64,000 nucleotides of DNA from Crocodylus rhombifer (GCA_038503035.1 JAVSML010025226.1:205949-269948); one strand, 5' to 3'. Counted from the stretch's first letter, positions 1 through 13,700 are shown. The notes: generated by a model from the letters alone, not told the origin. Made by a program: numbers and translations.

Positions 1-2578
1 TTGTTATCAGGATTGATTGTATTGACTGGAGTTGCCTGTTGTTATGTTTTCACGCTTTTGTTTTGAAATAATACTTTTGTGATTTTTCTTTTACAGTGCA
101 GTCATGGTATGTTTTGAATTAGGGTCCTTCTCTGTTTGATTTATCAACTGCAAGGACTGCCCTGATACACTGTCACAGGTATTCATGCTATCTGAGTGAC
201 ATTACCCATTGGAGTCAATATCTACTAGTCCCAACCATGTTCACACTTGGAACCTTTGCCAAAGGTTTAGGAGGTTGAGGTCTGGAAATACATTTCTGAA
301 TCTTATTCCCATGTGTCATACCTGGACTGCAGTCCCTTTCAGTTGCTGGTTAGTGAATTGTAATAACTAAGAGCAATACTCTGAAGCAGTAATAATAGCT
401 AGATTTCTTGGTCTGGGGTAAAAAAACAGTGGCTACCTAACTTGAGAAGCAGCTCAAGCTTTACCAGGCCCTTCTCTGGAGTTCACTAGACACAAAGATG
501 CAATGCACACATATACCTAATATTTCTAATTCCAAGGCAATTACTGTTTTAAAAACTATGACAAAGTGGCAACAGTGCTTTTATATCGTTCACAGTTTCC
601 CCACCTTTAGATTCTTTGTTTCTTTTTTTTCATAATAACTTTAGTCCCTTTCTTGAGCTGACATATTTTCAGACTTAAAGAAGAGAACTGAGACATACTG
701 GAAGAAACTGCTAATAGCCCCAAGACCAGATTAGAGGACATATATATACAGCCTGTGTCATATTAGGTCTCAAGTAAAGTCTTGTTTAAAGTAAAATACC
801 AACTGTCTTTTGAAATGCCATCATTCCCCAAAGTCCTGTTACAGAGTCCTAAATCCCACATACAGTATCGCTACATCTACAGGCAAAGGACAAAGGGTCA
901 AAGACATAGTTTCTCCTTATTTAAGATTCCTCTTTCATTTTATTACAGGACCCTGGGGTAGACTCTCTGTTGAAGTCCAGTCTTCACCAATCACATGCTA
1001 ATAACTTCAGCTGAAAGAGGGCTCTACCCTAATGTCATTATGCTCCCAAGCAATGATTGATTGTGTTATAGTATGTTTTTGAAACCTAATTACTGTCTCA
1101 GTTAGTATTTGAACTCATTAATCTTCTAGTCTGTAAATAAGTAAAATTGACTAAATAACCGAATTTCTTTAATGATGGGCTCAAGTTATCTTTGTACCTA
1201 CTGTTTTGTATTAACCTTTTTATTGCTGGAAAATGATTTTTCTTTACAGTAAGTGTTGTCTTCAGTGCTCATAAGCTAATTTAATAAGCATGTCCATGCA
1301 TTGTGCTGCACTCATTTGAAATGGTGAATTAAGAAATACTTCTGTCTCTGTGTCCTACATGATGCTGTGAGAAACAGAAAGGCCCCAAATAGCTCAGGGC
1401 CTTCTTTCCTCTTAGGCCAAACTAGAGAGGTCATTTCGAGTAACAACTCTGAAGCTCCAGAGCCCCACAAGAAGCAGTCGGCTTCTTGTTATACTACATC
1501 CACTGCAAAAGATAGTGGGAAGGGACAGTGCTAGATGGATGACACCCAACTCTTTATTGACCTTAGGCAGCACCATTTTCTGACTTTTTCAGCCTTTCCC
1601 AAAGTTACTAACCATTGGATGAAGCTGTACTCAAGGTATGAGGAAGACGATACAATTGAGTTGTTACTTCAGAGAACTTGTTTTTCCTCTGTTATCTCCC
1701 TGAACTAAAGGCACTGCCCTCAGAAGTAAGCCACTAAACTTGAAAAAGTTCTTAATAGATACCAAGCAGTGTGTGTCCATTTAGCAACACATCTTTGTTG
1801 TTTGACTTGGTATCCTTAATCAGGTACTCGTACTTACACATGCACATGCAAAACCCAACCACTAGTCAATCCTTTTGGTCCTACTCACTAGTCTGGAGGA
1901 AAAAAAATAACAGTTGCCTGTTATTTTTAATTAGTGGGAGCCACTTTGCAACTGCAAGGACTGGGATCTACAGGAGCTAAGATAACCAGTTCATCTCTTA
2001 TGGAGACTGGCACCTCCAACATTGGTATGCTTCCATACTGCAGTATGGCATCTGCATCAAGTCCTGGTGAGTTCAAGCCCTGATGAGGAAACTCAGCCTT
2101 TTGCCTTGGCCAAGAAATAACAGGAGCATTTGCTTGTCTTGAAGCACAGGAATAGGTCTATGGCAGTGCTCATTTGCTTAAAGTTAGGCTTGGCTCTAAA
2201 TTGTTTCCATCTAGAGATAATAATCTTACTAAGTAAGCCATGTTGAGAACTATTTTATTGCTGTTTTTTCTTTCTGGTTCAAGCCTTCAAGTAGGATTGA
2301 GGAAAACCAGTTCTCATCAAAGGTTCAGCAAACTTCAAATCACTTTATAAGGACTCATTTGTTAAATTAATCCCCTCTCCTTCGATTCTGTTTCATTCCT
2401 CTACTCATTTTATTATCCCCATCTTTAACTCAGCAATGAATCATGCTGGACCAGGGCCAGATTCCATCCTCATTTATACCTAGACATTACCAATGAGAGG
2501 TTTTGCCCACTCTGACAGAAATGAGATATTCTCTAAGTAGGCCATACTGTGCTTCAGTTCCCATTGTGCAGCCTCACT
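1..2578. other. AT-rich unique interval, no gene seen
   Basis: Open frames here are all under 80 codons, show no recognisable domain and lack a convincing exon context. I see no recognisable transposon core or RNA gene. The interval reads as ordinary vertebrate intergenic DNA. Confidence 0.6.
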
Positions 2579-3084
2579 GGGCACATCTAGACGAGCACAG
2601 CTGTGTGGTATGCGGCACTGCAAACACGTCTGCAGTGTCACATACTGCACAGTCAGATGTTCTCTGTGCTGCAAGGGTGTGCTGCCCATGCAAGGGTGAG
2701 CTGCTCTTTTTTTCCTGTGGGTTTTTTTGATCCCTCAGTCCAAAAAAACCATGGAAAAATAAACCTAGAGCAGCACATGCACAGTCAGTTCATGCTGCTG
2801 AAAGGAGGAGTTGGGCTGCCCAGACCCATGCTGCAGCTACCAGGTAGGCTCCACCTGACAGGATCACAGATGCTCTAGCCCCAGGAGGCCCCCCAGGATC
2901 CCAGGTAATGCTGCTGAGGCCAGCACAGTGCTGGCCCCAGCCTCCCTTACTGCCCCCAGAGTAACTTGCCGAGTGCCAAAGCGTGCATGGCACAGGCGTT
3001 CCTTGGGGACAAGCAGCCATGGCGCAAGGTGTGCTGCTACTTGCCCTCAGGAAACCAAACGTCTGTGCTCGTCTGGACGCAGCC
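2579..3084. mobile_element. Non-autonomous DNA element (MITE), Harbinger-like ends
   Basis: A GC-rich 506-bp block bounded by inverted ends. The left end is GGGCACATCTAGACGAGCAC, and the reverse complement of the right end (3063-3084) reads GGCTGCGTCCAGACGAGCAC; 17 of 22 positions match over the full arm. The flanks are ACT on the left and ATT on the right, a possible decayed 3-bp target duplication. A subterminal hairpin lies at 2608-2645. There is no transposase. The ends and hairpin layout resemble the elements at 35.9-39.5 kb and 53.8-55.1 kb. Open frames inside it are chance frames in GC-rich sequence. Confidence 0.65.
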
Positions 3085-6000
3085 ATTGTGGTTATCCAGT
3101 TAAAAGCTTATTCATGAAATGGCTTAGTGGTGGGTGAGTGACACCCATTGGGATGGTGTGGAAGCAAGTTAGGGCAAAAAAAGGCCAATAGAGAGAAATA
3201 TAAAACCAAACAAACAAAAAGAAAAGAATTATGAACGATAGTATTTGTTCAATCCACAATGTAAAACACAGCTTAGATAAATAGAAGCAAAAGGCAGAGC
3301 GAGTCATTTGTGGTTAGTGTTGTAATAACAGATCTCTCCCTATATACAGTGCATAGTTTAGGATTTTATGTACTGTTATTTAATATATCAAGTGGATTTG
3401 TGCACCTACACACTAAAAGGTGGTAAAATGTAACCAGACTGATATAGTATCATCAGGACCTTGGATTTCACTGTTCAATTAGAGTAACAGAGAAAAGTGT
3501 GGACTATGAATATGGAAGAGAAAATCAATTCTCAGCCAAAAGACAGTTGAGTCAATTCACAAAGAATGGAAAGGGGTGACAAAGTGGAACCCTAGGTCTC
3601 ATTATAACCCCAGTCCACTCCTGGATTAGGATGCCTCAGACTTCAGCCTAGTAATAAAAACAAGTATGCTTTGCTTCATATCCTATTTTGGAAAATGAGG
3701 GTTGAATGCTAAAAGCCTAATTGCACATTGTTTTTAAAAATCAGTTTGCTAATTCATCATATTGTAATTAAACTAATTAGAACACTATTCATTTCCAACT
3801 ACCTTAATTAGGCCTTCAACTTGGCAGGGAGCCTGTGAGACCAAAATGTTGTAATTTGTACAACAATTGAAAGACTTTGATAACAAATGACTGAATTCCG
3901 CTACATTTTAGTTAATAAGATTTATGTATTAATCTAGTTATACTTTACTCCCTTAGAATTTGACAGGGCTTTAAGGTTTTCTGATCCCCCTATGCAATTC
4001 TTAAAATCTGTATTAAAATAACTGGAAAATGTTCTGAATGTAATTGAGACTCTCAGTTTTTATACTGCAGTAGGTGTTCATTGGGCTGTCATACATTTTT
4101 TAATTTGGTGAATACCTCTTAAAGTAGTTAGCTGGAGTAGAAAACACAGGTTAGAACTTCACGCAGCAGTGAACTGGAAGGGTGTCCTGTTGCATAGTTT
4201 TTGCTGATGATTTGCTTTTGGGGGCACTGTTGTACCAGACTGTGCATTTCAGTGAGGGCTACAAATGATAGATTTCACTTGCATCACTTCAGATCTGCAG
4301 TCCTTGTCAAATCATTGTAATGAATGGTTGACAAAGAAATGAGTTGCTACCAGTGATCTCACAAGAGAAGTGGGGAACTTTTGTGGGGTTTGGTTTATCG
4401 ATAGTGAATTTCCCTCATGTCCCTTTGACAACATAATTAAGTGATAATTACCTAAATGAATAAATGTTGATGGCGGAGATAAATATCTGCATCTCCTTAA
4501 TCTATTTTTCCTCTTAAATTGCCAAAGGAAATTTGGCTTTAATGGGGGTATATGTCAATTTTTACAAAGGACTGTAAATCTATTTAGAAAGAACTTAGAT
4601 GAGTCAGTCCCCATTTCAGCAGTAAAAGTTACTAGTGTATGAAGACAGAAGATGGACCAAAAAAATTGAATAAGAGATTGTAATAATTATGTTTCTTAGT
4701 GTCACTACCTTTTTGCAACATCTGGTTTGTTTCTGTACTTTCCACATCCTGCAGATGTTGCTAAACACATGAAAAATACTGACAGGAGAATACTTAAACC
4801 AAGAATCAATTCCAGTGAATAATATAAAGGCTATCCTCTTAACTTTCCAAAAGTCTACTAAGCAAAGACTTCTAGTTTCATTGCAAGTGAAGATCAGACC
4901 AATAAGTGAAAGGGCCAGGGGCCCTCTAAAAGTGTCAGGAATAATCTGTTGTGCATGAAATAGAAAAAGGATGGCTCCTGGAAAGACTATGGAGTAATAA
5001 ATCCAAATCTCTGTTGAGCCAAATTCTGATACCCTTACTCACAATGTGGAATAATTTACTCCTTGAGTCAATGGGTTCAGACTCAAGGTGCAGATCTGCA
5101 GTTTTGCTTCTGTTGCAACTGGTCCATATGGCCTAAGGAAAGTGAAATACTGGAAGCTTGAGGTATACTGTTTCTGTACTTGATTTTAAGAGCATGTTGC
5201 CTATGGTTTTGATGTCTATCTGTATCACTGTTGTATGTAAACATCTGGCAAACATTAATGAATTTGTCTTTAAAACACCCATGTGGCATACAATAGGACT
5301 ATACTGTTCAGAGAAGAGAAGAAGAAATAATAGTACAGGCTCTAGAACAATCCCCTGTTTTGTTTCCAGTGCAGCAACATTGGTTGGTAAAGTTGCTGCC
5401 AGGCAGAGGATCTGTCTCCTGCCCTACAGTCAGTAGGATCCTTTTGGCCTCCACCGAAGGGAGAAGAGAACAGATTGTAGGATCAGCCAGTCTGCCAGTT
5501 CAAGCAGAAAATACTCCTGAGACCGCTTTCCACCAGTTCTTTTTAGCTAGCCACTATCCACAGAACCTCATTTTTGAGACTACTTCCCAGCTCAAAAGGA
5601 AGGAGCACAGGGCTGAGACTGACAACTGAAATCCAGAGGCCATCTCCTTCGGGAAGCAGGAGCCAGCGTGAGCTGTTTGCCCAGTTGGCAAGTGCTGTGG
5701 CAATAGGCACCATAGACAGGTGCTCACTCTCACACGGAAAGAAACAATGTGAGGGAAAGGGGCAAGAATAGGAGCCATGTCGAATCACAGTAGTAGGGAA
5801 AAACAAACTGGGAAACACTTCATCTTCTTTTTTGTCCCCTCTACCACAGGAAAACACATGCATATGCACAAGAACAGATATGTCTTCTTCACAGTGCTGA
5901 AAGCATCTCTGGTCCCCTATCGACAAGCCAGAGCCTGAATTCCCCTCTTCACTGTCCTACATTATCAGTTCACAGATGAAAATGGTGCTTTGACATTTCT

Positions 6001-7400
6001 GGGGCATTCAAAGTGAAGAATGGCACTGAAATTAATATCAGAATAAATTAGCACAAACAGCACTGGGCTGGCCCTAGGATTCATTTCCATTAGATAGAAT
6101 TGGCTTATAAAGATTATTTTGTTTACAGTTTAAAGTTTTGATAGATTCTTATTTCACTCCACAAAACCTTGTCAAGTTGACTTTCAGCCATCACTGAAAC
6201 ACTAACTTGTGCCACAGGGATCAAGGAGTCCTCTCACAGAATATTTGGCAGGCCTTGCTCTGGTAGTATAGGAAAATTCTTTAGAGGTCATCATTAAAAG
6301 ACAGAATTTCCATATTTTGTTATCTGCAGTACTCTTTTCTTATACTTGGAAGAGGAAATACTGGCATAATTTCAGATATGGTTGTGCAGTGACTGTTGGG
6401 AAATGACATTTTTCACTGCAGTATGCAGAAAAAAATGCTCATTACTAAGAAATAATGGAGGTACACACTGGAGAAATAGATTAAAAGAAAATCACTACAA
6501 TTTTGTTGGGGGAGTAGATAGCTCATGGGGGGGCGGTAATAGCATATGAAGCCTCTCGTCTTTAAGGGTTCAGCCCAACTTTAGCCCAGATTGGTAGTTG
6601 TTCTTATGCAATGACAGTTTGGACGGTCAGTTCCTAAGAAGCAACAATTCTCATCACAAAATGGATCACAGCTGGCACCTACTGGAGCCATTGTTGGATG
6701 TCTCAGTGTAGGATGTCTTTCCAATTCTGGATTAAAGGAGCATGGCTGCCATACTGTGGGGAAGTTTAAATAAGCATGGAGATTAAAGGAATAGCGGCAA
6801 GTCATGTTGGAGCTTGAACATTTCAAGTTTACAGGTTTTGTGGACTAATACTGAGGGGAAAAAAAGAATACCAGAGGAGATATGGGGCTTCCATGAGGGT
6901 GTCTACCTGCGCCTGGACCTCAACATAGACAAGAAAATAATACCTATTTGATTGTGAAGGGAAGGTGTCTTCCAGGAGCTGTGTTTTATGATTTTTAAAT
7001 GGAAGTGTTCTGTTCAGCCCCATCAGCATAGGGAAGAGATGTAAGGAAGCTGCATCTCCATCTTGCGCTCTCCCTTTGAACCTCCAGGAGAATCCATTCC
7101 ACCCTGTTGATGGCAGCCCCTTGAACTTTCCTGGCAAAAAAAACCCATTTCTGCAAAAGACAGCATTGTTTTAGACTCAGCCACAACTCATGATGAAACA
7201 TATAAAAGGTTTTGTAGACACCTGTCACTGATCAATGATGAAACCGCTAAGTCCTGTTGTATGGCAGGCAATGGCGAGGGAGAAGAACAAAGAATGGTGA
7301 ACTTGTGCTGGCCCTGTCTGAGGGGCAAGGGATGGACCTAATCATTCCCAAGGCAGGCTTTGACATATTTGTCCCAGAAGTGACAGCTACTGGGGTAAGA
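3085..7400. other. Unique interval, no gene seen
   Basis: No domain-bearing frame is visible. The longest frame (127 codons, - strand, 5543-5926) has no recognised motif and overlaps competing frames in the same sequence, so I treat it as chance. The stretch at 3718-4100 is listed separately as a possible conserved non-coding element. Confidence 0.55.
3718..4100. other. Candidate conserved non-coding element (TAATTA-rich)
   Basis: Non-repetitive AT-rich sequence with several homeodomain-type cores: TAATTA or ATTAAA/TTAATT runs around 3766-3780 and 3804-3812, and TTAATAAG near 3912. It has no coding potential and no similarity to the repeats in this window. The texture resembles developmental enhancers, but this is inference only and conservation was not tested. 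Confidence 0.2.
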
Positions 7401-7677
7401 GTTTCATAGTTTCAGAGTTGGTAGGGTCGGAAGGGACCTAAGCAGGTCATTTCGTCTGACCCCCTGCCATGGCAGGAAAAGATGCTGGGGTCAAATGACC
7501 CCAACTAGGTGGCTGTCTAGCCTCCTTTTGAAGACCCCCAGGGTAGAAAGAAGCCTGCACCATTTCTCTTGGAAGTTGGTTCCAGATCCTAGCCGCCCTG
7601 ACCGTGAAGTAGCGCCTCCTGAAGTCTAGTCTGAACCTACTGTCAGTCAGCTTATGGCCGTTGTTTCATAAGGGGTA
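7401..7677 (-). repeat. CR1 LINE 3'-end fragment
   Basis: It begins with the degenerate CR1 terminal repeat (TTTCATAG/TTTCAGAG) followed by the typical reversed CR1 3' region (GGTCGGAAGGGACCTAAGCA, then CCCCCTGCCATGGCAGGA). The orientation shows a - strand copy truncated at its 5' end near 7677. The closest relative in the window is the fragment at 23.6 kb. No complete reading frame remains. Confidence 0.9.
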
Positions 7678-10119
7678 GGTTGGACCATCTAACTTGAGAT
7701 GAATGAAAAGCTCAGGTTTTTATTGAGCTGTATAGCAAGGCTGGTAAAAGGAGCTGAGACATGTGTCAAGAAGAAATTCCTCCATTTCTGTACTTGATGC
7801 TGTTGCTGGGACAGAACCTGCTCACAAAAATATAGGTACCTGGATGAAATCCTGGTCCCACTAAAATCAGAATTCCCATTGACCACCTCAGATTGAAGCT
7901 TTTACCTTAAATATTACATTCTAGAGAGAAAAAAAGATTAGAGCAGTAAAATTAATTGGGGGTGAGTTAGAAGAAATCCTCAGTGGAAGAACATTGTCGG
8001 CCTAACCTGGGTTTAAGAACAGCAATGAAAAGTCCTGTGTAAGTGATTGACAAGAAAAAGAAATATCAGCTATAATAATTTGTTGGAAGGAGAAAATAGC
8101 CCAAAGTGAATGAAATACTATATCACACTTGCTGGAAATGTTGTCCTGTGGCTGTTCACCACAAAGGAACGGAAAGGAAACTTAACCACCTAGAGAAATG
8201 TGTGTAGTATGCTGCTATTCTGGGGCTGGGAAAAGAAATAACTGTCACCAGTTGTTGAGTAATTAAGAGGTAAATTTTGAAAGGCACATCTGGGAATTTG
8301 GTACCCAGGTCCAAAATGGGTACCCAGGAGCTCTTCAGGTCATTGAACATCTCCCTTTGAAGCTGTTTCTTTTCCTACTTAAAAACATAATTTAATGATC
8401 TTTTTAAAGTGAGTAAATGGCAAGAGAGGGGAAGATGAATAAACAGGTGCGCTGGTTTCACTCCTCCCCGCCTGAGCTTCTCTTTGTAAGAAGCACCACT
8501 ATTTGTTGCTATGCATAATAATGTACATCTGTCAGAGAACACTTTCCAGAGTGCACAGAAATACACCTGCAGAGCTAAGAACCAGATGAGTCACTTAGAA
8601 ATGCTGCACTCCATTTCTTAAATTAAACTGCACCATGTGAAAAGCTCTTATTTTCATACATGGCTTTTGATCAGTATTTTCTACCGAGACATATTATTTC
8701 CCCACATTCATTTCTTTTGTTTTTTAGGAACTCTGGGCCAAAAGCATTCCTGGCATAACTACACTGAAATCACTGACCCCTTCAAACAAGTTCAAGGCAC
8801 TGACTTCAGTGGAGAGATAAAACTTGTATCAGGGATGAATTAGGCCCATCAGGTCACCTTCTGTTCTCCTTTTCACCAACTGCAGCTCCAGTGAAGGCAG
8901 TAGGGTTGAATGAATGATACTGAAGCTAGGACTTGACCATATTTAAAATTTATGGAGCTACTGCATAAAATTAAATCAGAATTCCCTCCCCCCACCCTGT
9001 TCACATGATACAGCCTTCTCTGTTTCTCCCCTGATATTGCTGCCTTGTATATTATTAAATGAAATAGGTTGTGTCACAGTTTTGTACATCTATATGGGAC
9101 CTAAGACAAATCTCTTTCAAGCTGTTGGTTGTCCCTTTTTTGAAATATATGGGAGCTAATCAAGCCATGTGAGAATATGTATTATTATTATCAGAGCAAT
9201 AGGTTAAGCATAAGGCAAAAACTTGAATGTTCTTTCATTCACACAGTTATTGTTCTTAACCCACCTACTGTTCTATGTTGTGATCAGTCTGACTGTGCCT
9301 GCCCATTTGTCTCTCTGCTCCCACGCAGAAGGAAAGAGCAATTTAGAAAAAAAGAGACTGTAGATGACGCTTGCAGAGGTCACTGAGATTAATGGAAAAC
9401 ACAATTATAACAACATGAAGCTGGAGGCCCTGGTTTGGCACTGAAGGGTCCATGTGGGTGTATCATGTTGCATTATATGATGTAAGAATTTAGGTTGGTG
9501 TAATCAAAATGTAACTGCACTCCTTACCAAAAACACCTGTTTAACCTCAGCTAACGCAAGGGAATATGTATTTCTTTTACATTGGAATCTGGAACATGCT
9601 AGTGAACTCCATAGTCAATGAACTACTGTTTGCAGGTCCTGGTAGGGGAAGCATTGAAAGGCTCTGCTGAATATGTGTGTATGTGTAAACACACATCATC
9701 CGAATAATGTATTTTCCAAATTATACTTATATATTTTTTTTATTTAACTTAGGATTTCTGAAAAGTTTCACAGCAGCAGACCTCAAGGCTGAACAGCATT
9801 GCTTAATTCACAGAATGGGTACAACATGAGCTGTGGCAGAACAAGTCTCTCTACCACTATGAATCCAGGGCTGAGAGGCCTAATATCACTTTTCAATGGA
9901 AAATGAAAGACTCAGCACCTCTCAAAAGCAAAGTTATTTGGAAGGTGCACAACAAGCGTCCACTAATAACCAGGTAACGGGGTCATAATCCACAACTGGA
10001 GCCAGGTTTTCAAAAAAGCTCATCACAGTTGGTGCTGAGTTCTTGGAAATGCAGGCCCAGTGGCAAATGCTAAGTTCATGGAAAAGAACTATGACATACT
10101 AGAGAAGAAAGGTAGGGAA
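7678..10119. other. Unique interval, no gene seen
   Basis: AT-rich sequence with only short frames (at most 69 codons) and no recognisable domain, RNA gene or repeat. Confidence 0.55.
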
Positions 10120-10625
10120 AGGGGAGGTATGGTGCTAACCTGAGATATGGGAAAACTAACTTCAGTTCCCTAATTTGTTGCAGGCTTCGTATGTGACACT
10201 GGGCAAGTCACTTAATTCATATCAACACAGTATACTTACCATGCTAGTGGTACCTTCAAGTATGGTTCATTGCTTTGCCCAGACTGACTCTTGAACCAGA
10301 AGTAGCATAGCTGTATTTCTTCAGCATTGTAGGCAAGCTAATTAGCATGGGGAAAGGTATTGGCATGATCATTCAGAAGTGCTAATTTGCCCACCTGTAG
10401 TGCTGTGCAGACTACATGGCTTCCAACATTGGCATATTTGAGGGTACAACTATCTGGCACCATAAATTTGCTGTGTAGATGTATCTTTTTTGTCCCTGTG
10501 CCTCAATGATCTATCTGTAAAGTGAAGATAATAATGTTTCCCCACCTTGCAGTGGTGTTGTTAGGGTAAACACTAAAGGTTGTGAGATGTCAAAATACAT
10601 AAGCAATTGAAGCCATGTGGACAAG
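10120..10625 (+). repeat. MIR-type SINE split by an insertion
   Basis: The left piece ends with the MIR core phrase GACACTGGGCAAGTCACTTA (10194-10213). The right piece resumes with CTGTGCCTCAATGATCTATC (10496 onward) and the region GATAATAATG, GTTGTTAGGGT expected downstream in MIR. In an intact MIR these two pieces are nearly adjacent. About 265 bp (roughly 10220-10495) of unrelated sequence therefore separates them. Confidence 0.7.
10220..10495. mobile_element. Unclassified insertion inside a MIR SINE
   Basis: Inferred from the broken MIR on either side. The inserted sequence has no open frame of note. Its right edge contains TGTGTAGATGTATC, reminiscent of the TCTACA-type MITE ends elsewhere in the window, but I cannot show a matching left end or a clean target duplication. 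Confidence 0.4.
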
Positions 10626-10694
10626 TAGAATATGCTAATTTCCTAACAGGTGATAGGCAAAATGTCTTAGACTTAGTGGGCAACATTTGCTTAA

Positions 10695-10761
10695 CATCGA
10701 GTCCGGGGTTGGACTCGATGACCTACTGAGGTCCCTTCCAACCCTAACATCTATGAATCTA
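10695..10761 (+). repeat. Short CR1 3'-end fragment with palindromic junction
   Basis: It contains the CR1 3' signature GGTTGGACTCGATGACCTAC followed by GAGGTCCCTTCCAACCCTAA and ends at CTATGAATC. Only about 50 bp of true CR1 end is present. Its first 26 bases form a perfect hairpin, CATCGAGTCC-GGGGTT-GGACTCGATG (10695-10720), because the upstream arm is an inverted copy of the CR1 arm. Confidence 0.85.
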
Positions 10762-13700
10762 AACTTTTCTATTTCCATTTCATAAAATGTATTAAAAATA
10801 CTGTAGACCGAACAGGAAATTTACAAAGGAACTAACTGGGTATTCAGTTCTCCAGGACTTTCAGTGGCAGTAGGGTCTGCTAGCTGTTCATTTGAAAAAC
10901 CCTATCTCTCATTTTTCAAGTCTGGACACCTAAATGATAGTACTTATCTGTTTGTGTAAGCACTCTAACTAGCACTTAGGGTCCCAAATGCCAATTTCAA
11001 TGTGAAACTGTTTACCTGAGGACCCAAATGCAGGATTGGCTGACTCATTTTTGTATAAATTTGCAAATTTTGTTGACTAGGCTAGATCCTCTGCTGATGT
11101 AAATCGATTGAAGGCTTCACTGACATGGCAAATTACCGCAGCTGACAGTTTGGCCTATGTTTTATTTTCATCCTTTAAAACAGAAGCTTTAGTAAAGTAG
11201 AAAGCACTTTTTTATATACATGTGCAATATGGAAGACAATGGAAGGCCAAATACAAAATGTCAAAGGATTAGATGGAAAGGAATGGATAGACAAGAAGGT
11301 TGGGCTATATGAAAAATGAGATTTTGGATGATGTTCCTGATGAAGCTTTTATGCACAACTAGGAAAGCATAGGTGTGGCAAAAAAGGGTTGCAAGGCATA
11401 TTCACTAATACAGGTCTGGGTAGTAGGAAGTTTATTCAGTTCATACCTGGATTGTGCCTGATTTTACCCAGCATTATATAAATCTTGCATTCCCCTGGGC
11501 ATTAATTTGCTATTTTTAAAGTGTCCTCTCATTTGTATTTTTTTTGTATTTTTTTCATTAAGAGTAGGCAACTAAATAAATTCATGTCCTTTGTAGATGC
11601 TTTGTTTTAGAGAACATTTAGCCAAGAGGGATGAAAATGTACCATATTATCCACAGGCTTGTGACAGCAAATACTTGTTATCATTATAAAAACTTTGGTA
11701 AAGAATAATCCAGCATCAATGATCTGAGCTGTAGTGCCATCTGACCCTTCCCACCCCCTCAAACCCAAACCCTAGAGGATTTGTTACGTTTTGAAGGAGA
11801 TGTGTTTAATTACACAGGAAGAAACATGCACGACTCACTTTTTGAAGAGGTGACATTATAACACCCACAAACATTATAAAAGTGGAATCCACCAAAACAG
11901 CTTAAAGACTCAACTTGCTGCTTTTCGCTCATTATGGCAGTTTAGATCAATGAGATTCCTTCTAGTCCTTCAGCCTGGAAAGGTTCAGACATGGGAGGGG
12001 CCGTGAAAAAAATTTACAACAGTCAAAATGCCCAATACTGAAATTCCTCTAATCTGATCAGACTTGTTCTTAACCCTGAGACATAAATATCCAGCACATT
12101 ACACCTTTGATTTACTATTATGCATGTATCAGAGCAACACTGGAGCTTTTGAATTATGCATTCTCTTAACAGAACATTAAACCTTATGGGGAAATGGAGT
12201 GGTGCAACACATAACTATTATCCTGACAGAGGGAACTGGTGAGGCCCAGAGTAATACTCCCGAGCCATGGAAACTTTGAGTTTTTGTTGGATTGCTTGGA
12301 TGAGCATTGTAAATAACACTTTGTTCCTTCTCATTAATAAACAGTATTGATATTACTTACTAGAAGCATGATACATAGCTCGTCATTTGAAGGGGAAGGA
12401 TTACTGTTTGGCACACAAAAATAACAACATCCCTGCAAGTCAGATCCTGCCATGAAAATGTTAAAACAACTTGGCAAAACTGTTGCTTGGCTTCTACAGG
12501 GAAAACACATCTTTTAATAACCCAATGATCCATCTATTCTTGGTTCTTCATATCAGGTTATGACCCATGGTTACTGCAGTACTACAGGAAATCAAGTTTG
12601 ATTTTGTAATATAGTCAAATGAGTACTTTGGAGTGCCATGTCTGAGATCAATAAGGAAGCAGTAACTACATTTACTGTCATATGATGATATTGATGTAAA
12701 AACATAATGGTCAAAATTATAAAATCAATTTCATAATTTAATCAGAAATGTTTATTGATACTGTTAAAGCTGAATTCAATAGCTCCTGGTATGCAGTTAA
12801 TTTCCTACCTGTCAGAAAAATGTATTGAAATGTTTTTTCTTTTAAATGATTGGAGTTAATTCAGTGAGAAAAAAAAGCAAAGTTTCAAGATTTACACAGA
12901 TGTAGGGTTGTTTGTGGGGGTTAATATTAATGGCAAGATGTTTTAAATACTTGGTGATTTTGGTTGTTGATCTCATATATCTCTGTATTTATATATCCAT
13001 GTATGACGCACAAAAACAACAGCATTCTTGTGTGCACAGGAACACAACTCATCATAACACATGTAACTAAGCACTAAGAGCCATAATATCAAAAGATAAC
13101 AATCCTAGCCTGTTTGAAACCAACAGGAGCTTTGCTGTTGGGCCAGGACTTTACCAAGGGCTAAAATGCTTTCTTTTATGGTCGTGAGCCAGAAAAAAAC
13201 ACATGCCTATGAATTTTGCCTGGGAAGGCATGGAAAGAGAGTGCTAGTCCTTCTCTTCTGTTGCCACTGAAGTTTCCTTGCAAGGGTTTCTTTGAATTTG
13301 AGAGGCATGGAATGAAGAGGAGCATAGGCTTAGAATAGACTTGGTTGGCCTGTAGGAATGGCCGCTGTCCATTGCATTGCTCTCCCTCTAACCTAATCCA
13401 AAATAAGTTGATACAAATGACTCACTGCATTTTAACTTGCATTCCTCTTGAAAATGCCTCCAGGCTCTGATGGAGTTCTGGGAGCATTAACCAGTGGAGG
13501 TACCTCTGACATAATGCTTTTATTGAAACAAGCGGGCGAGGCCCTCAAGGTGAGGTGAGGATGATGTGGTGGCAGTTCAGAAGTACATGGTTGCCACATA
13601 GATAATGCTTTGAGAAGTAGTCACAAATTAGTATGTTCAAAAGAAAACCGGAAGATGTTCTTGGAGTCTTTATTTCAAGAGCCGGTTATGGTTGCTGTGT

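Noticed and set aside
5543..5926. 127-codon frame on the - strand
   Set aside because: No recognisable domain, overlapping open frames on both strands in the same sequence, and no splice or promoter context.
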